This document shows, one piece after another, positions 1 through 5,360 of a stretch of DNA of 5,399 bases (its first letter is position 1; each line of letters opens with the position of its first letter). Location of the stretch: NCBI GenBank assembly GCA_964651325.1, contig CAZYXP010000228.1, positions 1-5,399 on the forward strand, in the 5' to 3' direction. Origin of the DNA: JADFOB01 sp964651325 (GTDB lineage Bacteria; Planctomycetota; Phycisphaerae; UBA1845). The notes beneath the pieces were generated by a model. The model was given only the letters and a program-made list of their open reading frames with translations. It made no database searches and was not told the origin of the DNA. A program made the position numbers and the translations under genes.

Positions 1-14
1 TCTTGTGCCTATGG

Positions 15-110
15 GTAGGCCCGTTGAAACGGGCTCACGTCCACAGAAACCGATGATCTCTGACCGGCCCTGAAGGACCGGCCTAGTAGCCCGCGCGGCG
101 CTCACGCGCT
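15..110. repeat. Cluster of REP-like short hairpins
   Basis: Three inverted repeats lie close together. The first has arms 19-24 and 29-34 (GCCCGT / ACGGGC) around a TGAA loop and is directly preceded by GTAG at 15-18. The second has arms 64-70 and 75-81 (CCGGCCC / GGACCGG, one mismatch), again around a TGAA loop. The third is weaker (GCGCG 93-97 with CGCGC 105-109) and follows another GTAG at 86-89. A GTAG foot beside a GC-rich hairpin is the known layout of REP sequences mobilised by RAYT (TnpA-REP) transposases. The shared TGAA loop suggests a family rather than chance. The cluster lies 3' of the minus-strand kinase gene, where it could also protect the mRNA end. No T run follows on the minus strand, so a plain intrinsic terminator is not supported. 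Other copies in the genome would be needed to confirm REP status. Confidence 0.4.
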
Positions 111-157
111 ATGCAATGTTTGGGATCGTACGGCGATACACCTTGCCGTTAACGGTC

Positions 158-1864
158 TCAGTGCAATCTTCCGCTTCGGAAAATCGCCCAGGTTAGCCCC
201 AGCCCCAACACGCCTGCCAGGAGGTATCCGACCATCCCAAAATACTGAATTCTGAAGCCGATCACGGTCAACTCCGTCTGCGCGCTCACCACGACGCTGC
301 TACCGATGATGATGGCCGCCAGGACGATCGAGAACGCGAGGCGGTTGCTCGATCGGTCCAATTCCTTGGTCATGCGGTCGAGGTTTTCGTGCTTGACGTT
401 GAGCTGCCAGACGCCCGTGCCGACGCGCCGCATCAGCGATCGAAGCTGGCGCGGCGCTTTCCGTGCCGCACCCAACAGATCCAATCCGAGCCGGGTCGTG
501 GCGTGAGACAGCCGCAACGGAGACAGACGCGACCGAATCGCCTGCTTAAGCCGGGGCTCGATCAGTTCGAGCAGATTGAGCTCGGGGTCGAGCTGCGTGA
601 TCACGCCCGCTACGGTCCCGAGCGCCTTGAGCAGTTGGGCCAAATCGCGCGGAATCATGACGTCGTGCCGCCGCGTGACATCGAGGAATTCCTCAAGCAA
701 GCGCGGGAGCTCGAGCCGTTTGATAGGCAACCCGTAGTACTTGTCAAACAGACCCTGCAACGAACGCTGAAGTTGTCGCTGGTTGACGCCGGGTCCGATG
801 GCCTCCATGTCGAACAGCGTATCGGTGACCAACTCCATCTCGCGGTTCACGCACGCAAACACGAGGATGACCAATTCCGTAATGAACTCGTCCGTCACCG
901 TTCCTGCCTGCCCGAAATCGATGAGCCCGATTCGATCGGGCGGCGACGCCAGGATGTTGCCCGGGTGGGGATCGGTGTGAAACTCGCCGAGATCGAAGAT
1001 TTGCTTCAGATAGCATTGCGCCAGTGTCTTGGCGATCCGGGTGGCGGCCAGACGATCCTGCGGGCTCGTCGGGTTCAGATAGGATTGAATGCTGGTTCCG
1101 GGAAGCCTCTCGAGGGTGAGCATCCGCTTAGAGGTGTACGCCCAATAGACCTTGGGAATCGCCACCGCGGGATCTTCCGCGAAAGCGGTCCGAAATCGCT
1201 CGGTCGTCGAAGCCTCATTGATGTAATCCAATTCCTGCGTCAGCAACTGTTCGAGTTCGTCAACCAGCAGCTTGGGTTGGTATCCGCTCAGCTCGGGCGC
1301 CATAGTCTCAAGCGATTCCGCCAGCCAACGCAACAGTTGGATGTCCAGGTCCACCACCTGTTCAATGTCCGGCCGGCGAATCTTGACGATGAGCTTGGTC
1401 CCGTCCAGCGCTGTAGCTTCATACACTTGTCCGATCGACCCACTGGCCATGGGATGATCCGCGATGTGGGCAAAGCAGGTGTCCACCGGCCGGCCGAGAT
1501 CCTCCTCGATAATGGCCATGGCTGCGGCACTATCGAATGGGGGAACACTATCGTGAAGCACGCGCAGCTCCCGGATGACGTCTTCCGGAACGAGGTCCGG
1601 CCGGGTGCTGATGAATTGGCCGAGTTTGATGAAGGTGGGGCCGAGCTCCGAGCAGACCATGGCCAGGCGCTTGCCGATCGCGCTCGATGGGAGCGTTTCG
1701 TCGGTGGGCCGAGGCTTCCTTCGCATCATCCAAACCGGCACGAATCGCGACAGATCCACCTGTGCGACGATGTGGCCGAACCCGTGTTGCGTCAGCGTCG
1801 TGGCGACATGCCGCAGCCGGTTGAGGCTCTTGATGTTGCGCGTGAATTGATACGGATTCATCAC
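158..1864 (-). CDS. AarF/ABC1/UbiB family atypical kinase-like membrane protein
   Basis: This 568-residue protein is full length for the ABC1/UbiB family. It has the KxGQ motif (K80-L-G-Q83, within FIKLGQFISTRPDLVP), the alanine-rich-loop equivalent A140-S-G-S-I-G-Q-V147, and the VKIRRP lysine K161. The ExD motif is E211/D213 in QELDYINEA, the catalytic-type segment is HTDPHPGNIL with D298 and N303, and the metal-binding DFG is D316-F-G318. Two hydrophobic segments at about 509-527 and 541-562 form the usual C-terminal membrane anchor. Family members act at the inner membrane and support quinone/isoprenoid lipid metabolism by ATP binding or hydrolysis. A ubiquinone role is not assumed here, because planctomycetes generally use menaquinone, so no symbol is given. 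The start is GTG at 1864 with ATG following at 1861. GGGGA (plus-strand 1875-1879) lies 10 nt upstream of the GTG, so the ribosome site is weak and either start is possible. The gene is divergent from the next one and has no operon partner in the window. Confidence 0.95.
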   Translation of the reverse strand: MMNPYQFTRNIKSLNRLRHVATTLTQHGFGHIVAQVDLSRFVPVWMMRRKPRPTDETLPSSAIGKRLAMVCSELGPTFIKLGQFISTRPDLVPEDVIRELRVLHDSVPPFDSAAAMAIIEEDLGRPVDTCFAHIADHPMASGSIGQVYEATALDGTKLIVKIRRPDIEQVVDLDIQLLRWLAESLETMAPELSGYQPKLLVDELEQLLTQELDYINEASTTERFRTAFAEDPAVAIPKVYWAYTSKRMLTLERLPGTSIQSYLNPTSPQDRLAATRIAKTLAQCYLKQIFDLGEFHTDPHPGNILASPPDRIGLIDFGQAGTVTDEFITELVILVFACVNREMELVTDTLFDMEAIGPGVNQRQLQRSLQGLFDKYYGLPIKRLELPRLLEEFLDVTRRHDVMIPRDLAQLLKALGTVAGVITQLDPELNLLELIEPRLKQAIRSRLSPLRLSHATTRLGLDLLGAARKAPRQLRSLMRRVGTGVWQLNVKHENLDRMTKELDRSSNRLAFSIVLAAIIIGSSVVVSAQTELTVIGFRIQYFGMVGYLLAGVLGLGLTWAIFRSGRLH

Positions 1865-1935
1865 CGGGAAAGCGTCCCCGTTTCCGGATGCCGCGTCAAA
1901 CGCTTGAGCCGGGTGTCGAACACAACGGTTCGGCT

Positions 1936-1949
1936 ATCCGCGTACGGAT
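1936..1949. promoter_or_regulatory. Inverted repeat ATCCG-CGTA-CGGAT, possible operator
   Basis: A perfect 5-bp inverted repeat (1936-1940 and 1945-1949) flanks the self-complementary CGTA, about 75 bp upstream of the kinase-like gene's start. It could be a regulator site or a small hairpin. A repeat this short can arise by chance, and nothing ties it to a known regulator. Confidence 0.2.
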
Positions 1950-2008
1950 GTAATGAGCGCAGGCCTCAAGGATTGATTGGTAGCGACATGAAATGAAGGA
2001 GTACTTTA

Positions 2009-2071
2009 GTGTTGTGCGTGGCGCGTGTTGGCGGCGAGACTTTTTCGGTTTTCGGACGCGATTTCTACTAG
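2009..2071 (+). CDS. Possible 20-aa leader peptide or microprotein
   Basis: AAGGAG at 1996-2001 is the best Shine-Dalgarno match in the window. It sits 7 nt before a GTG that opens a 20-codon frame ending in TAG at 2069-2071. The product begins MLCVARVGG and ends GRDFY, and it matches no family I recognise. The stop codon falls inside the imperfect hairpin 2057-2080, an arrangement seen in some leader-peptide controls. Against it: there is no clear promoter upstream, no run of a regulatory amino acid, and the downstream gene starts 172 nt further on. The purine-rich match could be accidental. Confidence 0.2.
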   Translation: MLCVARVGGETFSVFGRDFY

Positions 2072-2080
2072 AATCTCGCG
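2057..2080 (+). promoter_or_regulatory. Imperfect hairpin in the leader region
   Basis: CGCGA (2057-2061) pairs with TCGCG (2076-2080), and TTCT (2063-2066) pairs with AGAA (2070-2073). A small internal loop (T opposite TC) separates the two helices, and a 3-nt loop closes them. No T run follows, so it is not a terminator. It may be a leader structure if transcription starts upstream of it. Confidence 0.25.
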
Positions 2081-2173
2081 CCGAGGTGGGTTGGCCGCGA
2101 CTATCCTTAGTGAAGCCGCTAGGTATCGGCGTGCGCGAGTTGCGTTTTGCTGGTGCGATGTGAGGCTGAGGCG

Positions 2174-2179
2174 TATGAT
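2174..2179 (+). promoter_or_regulatory. Candidate -10 box TATGAT for the dockerin-type gene
   Basis: TATGAT differs from the sigma70 -10 consensus at one position and lies about 65 nt upstream of the ATG at 2244, a reasonable leader length. No good -35 hexamer is found 16-19 bp upstream; the nearest, TTGCTG at 2147-2152, would need a 21-bp spacer. There is no extended TGn motif. The site is offered as the best local candidate only. Confidence 0.3.
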
Positions 2180-2243
2180 TTTTGACGTGGGTCCGTCGAA
2201 GGCCTGCGGTGACGAGGATTCATTTTTTCCGGAGAATAGGGTA

Positions 2244-3392
2244 ATGAAACGCTTTTTGGTCTCGATATTCGCTGCCGGCTTGACGGCGACGGCCGCGCTT
2301 GGTGCGGATTTGAATGTTTCGGTTGAGTCCGGCGGGTTAAACACGGTGACGGTCGCACCGGGCGACTCGGTTTCGTACGCGATCGTGGGCGAGTTGACGG
2401 ACAATCTGAATGAAGGGTTGGCCCTGTTTGGGTTTGATCTCGCCTTTGACGGCGGCGACCTTGCGCAGGCTACGGATCCGGCTTCGGCCAACATCGCCGC
2501 ATTTGTCAGCCCCGATGGAATCAACAATCCGGCGGGCTTTGGCGGAACGATTATCGCCGGCGATTTGAAGCAGGTCGGCGGTGGTCAAAACACGATCAAG
2601 AATGACATCACCAACGCCCCCTTCCCGCTTGGGCTCGTGGTCACGGGTGTTGCACAACTCGGCGCCCCGGAAGTGCTTGCCGCGGGTACGCTGACGGCGC
2701 CTGCGGTAAATGGGACGTACCATCTCACGCTTTCGAATCTCTTTGCCAACGTCATCAGGCAGGGCGAGACAGGTTTGCCACCGCAGAACTTCTGGAAGTC
2801 CGAGGCCGCGGGGGCCGGGACCATCGGCAACCTGACCATCATTGTTGAAAGTGTCGTAGTATGCGAAGTCACGGGGAGCACGCCGCCGAACTGCGCGACG
2901 GATGCTCGCCAGCCCACGAGTCTCGACGGCACGGTCAGCTTCGGCTGGGATGCCATCACGATTGATTTCACCTGCGATACGACCGCCGCGAACGTTCAGG
3001 CTTCCGACTTTGCCGTCACGGTGGATTCGGGCGTCCCGCCGGCTATTCTCTCGGGCGTGACCAGTGGCAACAGCATCGCGCTCCAGCTCGATGGCGCCAT
3101 TCCCGTGGGGCAGTGGACCTGCATCACGTACACGCCGAGCGGCGAAAAGACGTGCCTCGGCTACCTGCCCGCGGACGTCAACGGCGACGGAACCAGTACT
3201 CCGTCCGATATTCTTGCTGTCATCGATTCGCTCAACGGCGTGATCCCGCGCCCGGTTTACGCGACCGATGCCGATCGCAGTGGCGTGGCCGGCCCGGAGG
3301 ACATCCTTCGTGTGATCGATCTGCTCAATGGTGCCGCGTCGCTCCCAGTCTTCCTGGATGCGACGATTGGCGTTTGCCCCTCGGCCCCGTAG
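2244..3392 (+). CDS. Secreted protein with cohesin-like N-terminal region, Ig-like middle and dockerin-type C-terminal module
   Basis: This 382-residue protein starts at the ATG at 2244, because GGAG (2231-2234) lies 9 nt upstream and a clear signal peptide follows (MKRFLVSIFAAGLTATAALG, cleavage near residue 20-21). Residues about 22-205 form a beta-rich region with the look of cohesin domains (VAPGDSVSYAIVGEL, then GLALFGFDLAFDG). Residues about 206-305 look like an Ig-like module. A dockerin-type I doublet follows: loop one has D311, N313, D315, T317, D322 and ends IDSLNG; loop two has D342, D344, S346, V348, D353 and ends IDLLNG. These are the Ca ligand positions of the EF-hand-like F-hand motif. 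Six cysteines (207, 217, 244, 293, 304, 378) all lie in the C-terminal half and could form disulfides. Dockerins dock extracellular proteins onto cohesins; in planctomycetes such doublets are common on secreted proteins of unknown role. No catalytic domain is visible. The signal peptide and dockerin calls are firm; the cohesin and Ig calls are by pattern only. Confidence 0.9.
   Translation: MKRFLVSIFAAGLTATAALGADLNVSVESGGLNTVTVAPGDSVSYAIVGELTDNLNEGLALFGFDLAFDGGDLAQATDPASANIAAFVSPDGINNPAGFGGTIIAGDLKQVGGGQNTIKNDITNAPFPLGLVVTGVAQLGAPEVLAAGTLTAPAVNGTYHLTLSNLFANVIRQGETGLPPQNFWKSEAAGAGTIGNLTIIVESVVVCEVTGSTPPNCATDARQPTSLDGTVSFGWDAITIDFTCDTTAANVQASDFAVTVDSGVPPAILSGVTSGNSIALQLDGAIPVGQWTCITYTPSGEKTCLGYLPADVNGDGTSTPSDILAVIDSLNGVIPRPVYATDADRSGVAGPEDILRVIDLLNGAASLPVFLDATIGVCPSAP
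3174..3332 (+). other. Dockerin-type Ca-binding doublet
   Basis: This is the DNA for residues 311-363 of the preceding protein. Two loop-helix units, DVNGDG...SDILAVIDSLNG and DADRSG...EDILRVIDLLNG, are spaced 31 residues apart. Each has acidic or polar residues at loop positions 1, 3 and 5 and Asp at position 12. Both units end in the same I-D-x-L-N-G helix signature, which marks them as one duplicated module. Confidence 0.85.
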
Positions 3393-3442
3393 GGCTGTAC
3401 TTCCCTCGGCCCAGTAGGGCTGTGTTTTCCTCGGTCCAGAAG
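3381..3442 (+). repeat. 25-bp tandem repeat spanning the stop codon
   Basis: Copy one is 3381-3405 and copy two is 3406-3430; they match at 21 of 25 positions. A decayed third copy starts at 3431 (TCGGTCCAGAAG). The TAG stop of the dockerin-type gene (3390-3392) lies within copy one. Each full copy can fold as a small hairpin (GGCCC / GGGCT type, 4-nt loop), and copy two is followed by TGTTTT. The repeat looks like a local duplication of a stop-codon-proximal hairpin. Confidence 0.65.
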
Positions 3443-3458
3443 CTTTGGCTCTGTGGCC

Positions 3459-3492
3459 GAGGCGAAACCGGGTCTGTCGCCTCCGAAGTTTT
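3459..3492 (+). terminator. Hairpin plus T run, possible auxiliary terminator
   Basis: GAGGCGA (3459-3465) is the exact reverse complement of TCGCCTC (3477-3483), giving a 7-bp stem with an 11-nt loop. TTTT follows at 3489-3492 after a 5-nt gap. The large loop and the gap make it a weaker terminator than the one at 3524-3559, but it lies in the same 3' untranslated region and could act as a first stop or as a processing structure. Confidence 0.4.
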
Positions 3493-3523
3493 CTCGGACG
3501 ATGGACCGTAGATGGATTCAATC

Positions 3524-3559
3524 CAGCGTGGCAGCGTTTGTTCGCTGCCACGCTGTTTT
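3524..3559 (+). terminator. Intrinsic terminator after the dockerin-type gene
   Basis: A perfect 13-bp stem joins CAGCGTGGCAGCG (3524-3536) and CGCTGCCACGCTG (3543-3555) around a TTTGTT loop, followed at once by TTTTC. This is the textbook layout of a Rho-independent terminator on the plus strand. It lies about 130 nt beyond the stop codon and separates the two secreted-protein genes into distinct transcripts. A 13-bp palindrome (TGGATT-C-AATCCA, 3513-3525) abuts its left arm. Confidence 0.85.
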
Positions 3560-3679
3560 CGTATCCGGGGGTCCTTGAATTAGGGGTGGCGATCCAGCAT
3601 TTCTTGCATTATCCGTTCGGTATCCGGGCGCCTGTTCGGATTCTGGGCAACCGCCGCCGCGAACCAGAAGAAAATGGAT

Positions 3680-3709
3680 TGGACAAGACGGCTACTTGCC
3701 GAGAATAAT
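3680..3709 (+). promoter_or_regulatory. Candidate sigma70-type promoter for the repeat-rich surface protein
   Basis: TGGACA (3680-3685) matches five of six positions of the -35 consensus TTGACA. AATAAT (3704-3709) matches five of six positions of the -10 consensus TATAAT. The spacer is 18 bp. Transcription would start near 3716, giving a leader of about 130 nt before the ATG at 3846. The site follows the upstream terminator, which fits an independent transcription unit. Confidence 0.5.
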
Positions 3710-3722
3710 TAGCAAAGCGTCT

Positions 3723-3762
3723 GCGGGCGCACCCCCGCGCTGTTCCGGGCATGGCCCGAGAA
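3723..3762 (+). promoter_or_regulatory. Two hairpins in the leader of the repeat-rich surface protein
   Basis: GCGGG (3723-3727) pairs with CCCGC (3734-3738) across a 6-nt loop. CGGGC (3746-3750) pairs with GCCCG (3754-3758) around ATG, and TTC/GAA extends that helix past a bulged A. Both fall just downstream of the predicted start of transcription. I do not recognise a known riboswitch class. The remaining leader, 3763-3845, shows only the ribosome site. Confidence 0.35.
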
Positions 3763-3845
3763 TCGTTGCTGGGGCACTCAAATGTTCACAGTGTCGCGCG
3801 GGCCGCTCGATTGGTTAACTGTTGGTTGCTTGGATTGAGGAAGGG

Positions 3846-4922
3846 ATGCTCATGCGGCGATTCATGTTGGTACTAGTGGCCTTGTTCCCGCTACTTGCGG
3901 CGGTTTCCGCACGTGCAAACTTGATCGTTACCTTTGCCGCCCGCGATAATCTCGGGCGGGACGTAACCGGAGACGTCGTGCCCGGTTCGAAATTGGAGAT
4001 CGACCTCTTGCTTTCCGTGGATGGGGATGACGACCCGCTATCGGACGTTCGCGGCATTCGATTCGATTTTTCCGACAGCGATACCATGCTCGTTTTCGAC
4101 GCCATTAACTGGCAGGTGGATCAGGCGCTCTACGGTTTTCTTGTGTCCAGTTTTCCCCGCCCCTCCGCGACAACCCTTGCCTTCACGTCTCAACCGGGAC
4201 TATTGGCGCTGGATAGTGTGCCCAGCGTTGTGGCGACCTTGGAAGTTACCGTAAACGGAGCAGGTACATTGGACGCCGGGCTTGGGCCAGACGGTAGCGC
4301 GCTGTTCAACGCGGGTTTTGTCCCTCCGTTCGAGTTTTCCGGGGCGGCCGGCAACGTTAGTGGCGGCACGCTTGCCTTGACCGTTCAAGGCGGTTCGACC
4401 GGAGGCGGAACGGAGGGCGGCACGGCCGGGGATGCCGACGGCGATGGCGTAGCGGACAATCTAGACGCTTTTCCTGATGACGCGACCGAAACCGTGGATA
4501 CCGATGGCGACGGCGTGGGCGACAACGCGGACGTGTTTCCAGAGGATCCGGCTGAGTCTATGGACACGGATATGGACGGTGTCGGTGATGTGGCCGATCC
4601 GGACGCAGACGGTGACGGTACGCCGAATACCGAAGACGCCTTCCCGACCGATGCGACGGAAACCGTCGACACCGATGGTGACGGCGCGGGCGACGTGGCA
4701 GACGTCTTCCCCGAAGATCCCGCCGAGACCGCCGACACCGACGGCGACGGCGTGGGCGACAACGCCGATGAATTCCCGATGGATCCCGATCAAACCACCT
4801 TGGGCGGAACCAACGCCAACACAGGTCCTACGGCCACGGGTGGGTTCTGCGGCGCGGGCATGCTCGGTGGGCTGGTTTGGATCATGGGAGGCTTGTTGCT
4901 TGTGCGCAGGCGCAGAGCCTGA
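3846..4922 (+). CDS. Secreted cohesin-like protein with thrombospondin type 3 repeats and C-terminal Cys/TM/RRRR sorting tail
   Basis: The protein has 358 residues from the ATG at 3846, with GAGG (3837-3840) 5 nt upstream. The ATG at 3852 (356 residues) is a close alternative, served by AAGG at 3841-3844. Both give the same signal peptide, cleaved after ARA near residue 24. Residues about 25-183 form a beta-rich region in cohesin style (DVVPGSKLEIDLLLS, then DVRGIRFDFSDS, then VPSVVATLEVTVNGAG). A Gly/Thr-rich linker follows. Residues 196-318 hold Asp-rich thrombospondin type 3 repeats (DTDGDGVGDNAD.FP.DP), which bind Ca and form a stiff stalk. The tail has Cys335 in FCGAG, a hydrophobic segment (about 338-353) and RRRR (354-357). 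This matches the plan of MYXO-CTERM-like surface-sorting signals. Cys335 is the only cysteine in the protein. Export, processing of the tail and display outside the cell are inferred. The binding partner and role are unknown. Confidence 0.9.
   Translation: MLMRRFMLVLVALFPLLAAVSARANLIVTFAARDNLGRDVTGDVVPGSKLEIDLLLSVDGDDDPLSDVRGIRFDFSDSDTMLVFDAINWQVDQALYGFLVSSFPRPSATTLAFTSQPGLLALDSVPSVVATLEVTVNGAGTLDAGLGPDGSALFNAGFVPPFEFSGAAGNVSGGTLALTVQGGSTGGGTEGGTAGDADGDGVADNLDAFPDDATETVDTDGDGVGDNADVFPEDPAESMDTDMDGVGDVADPDADGDGTPNTEDAFPTDATETVDTDGDGAGDVADVFPEDPAETADTDGDGVGDNADEFPMDPDQTTLGGTNANTGPTATGGFCGAGMLGGLVWIMGGLLLVRRRRA
4431..4799 (+). repeat. 66-bp (22-residue) thrombospondin type 3 repeat tract
   Basis: Five units start at 4431, 4497, 4563, 4668 and 4734. 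Four are 66 bp. The third is 105 bp because it holds an extra 13-residue half unit (PDADGDGTPNTED). The consensus is D.DGDG..D..D.FP.D..E. Units two and five share long stretches of near-identical DNA (for example GGCGACGGCGTGGGCGACAA at 4505-4524), which points to recent duplication. The tract explains the spurious open frames seen on both strands here. Confidence 0.9.
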
Positions 4923-4951
4923 CGCGCGGCCTAACTCTTCATGGCAGGTGG

Positions 4952-4973
4952 CCCGCCTCCTGTTGGAGGTGGG
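4952..4973 (+). terminator. Strong hairpin after the repeat-rich surface protein gene
   Basis: CCCGCCTCC (4952-4960) pairs with GGAGGTGGG (4965-4973) through nine pairs, one a G-U wobble, around a TGTT loop, 29 nt past the stop codon. No T run follows (AATTCG). It is therefore either a terminator of the type lacking a U tract or an mRNA 3'-end stabiliser. A short T run (GTTTTT) comes only at about 5003-5008. Confidence 0.4.
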
Positions 4974-5360
4974 AATTCGAGATTCGCGGCAAATTGACGC
5001 CTGTTTTTGGCAGACGATCCACGCCCCCGCATATTTGCGTCCGGGCCGGATGGCCATCACATTCTGATGATCGCGAGATCATCGATTCCCTCATTACCAA
5101 ACGCCGTGGGCAACCCGTATCTCCCCGTGGCGGGTACTGGCGTCGCGCGTAATTGGTTCTATACTTCCGGTTCGAGGTCGTGCGGGATTTCCTCGGTAAC
5201 CGCGCAGGCGCGGTGGGCATGTGTGTGATTCGAGAGCGCGTGGAATCTCTAGCAAACCGTTCACTTTCAAAGGCGGCACCGTCGCTTCCGGAGTTTCCGG
5301 TCGCTGGCGGCGGCAAGGGCGTCGGCCCCCAAATCGTTCACATTTTGGATGGAGTTTCGA
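4974..5360. other. Intergenic stretch with a palindrome, no supported gene
   Basis: I see no convincing gene here. The open frames on both strands lack ribosome sites and domain features. A perfect inverted repeat, ACCGCG-CAGG-CGCGGT, lies at 5199-5214. A -10-like TATACT lies at 5160-5165 but has no matching -35, so it is weak as the promoter of the next gene. CGTTCAC occurs twice (near 5259 and 5335). Confidence 0.5.

Larger units (their letters stand above)
1865..2243. other. Divergent intergenic region, 379 bp
   Basis: This region separates the minus-strand kinase-like gene from the plus-strand dockerin-type gene and should hold both promoters. I found no convincing -35/-10 pair for the minus-strand gene. 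The region contains a small inverted repeat (1936-1949), a strong Shine-Dalgarno with a 20-codon frame (1996-2071), an imperfect hairpin (2057-2080) and a -10-like box (2174-2179). The frame of the downstream gene stays open back to 2025, but that stretch encodes an arginine-rich sequence with no domain features and would bury the signal peptide, so it is treated as non-coding. Confidence 0.6.

Noticed and set aside
389..1996. 535-codon open frame on the plus strand opposite the kinase-like gene
   Set aside because: It is antisense to a gene with full ABC1/UbiB motifs. Its product is rich in Arg, Gln and His with no domain pattern, as expected of a codon-bias shadow.
2025..2243. N-terminal extension of the dockerin-type protein
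   Set aside because: The frame is open, but the extension lacks a ribosome site and would place 73 residues before a clear signal peptide.
3381..3442. CRISPR-like reading of the tandem repeat
   Set aside because: The copies are directly adjacent with no spacers and number only two and a half.
2337..3551. 404-codon minus-strand open frame opposite the dockerin-type gene
   Set aside because: It is Arg-rich with no domain, and it begins inside the terminator stem. The plus strand has a signal peptide, a ribosome site and a dockerin.
3445..3708. 87-codon frame between the two secreted-protein genes
   Set aside because: It runs through two hairpins and the terminator, lacks a ribosome site and shows no family features.
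3822..3845. TTG start for the repeat-rich surface protein
   Set aside because: ATG at 3846 or 3852 has the ribosome site and begins right at the signal peptide.
3751..3845. Small frame starting at the ATG in a leader hairpin loop
   Set aside because: No ribosome site precedes it, and it runs out of frame into the start of the real gene.
4385..5060. Ser/Pro-rich and Arg/Gly/Val-rich frames on the minus strand
   Set aside because: They are periodic shadows of the 66-bp repeats in the real gene.
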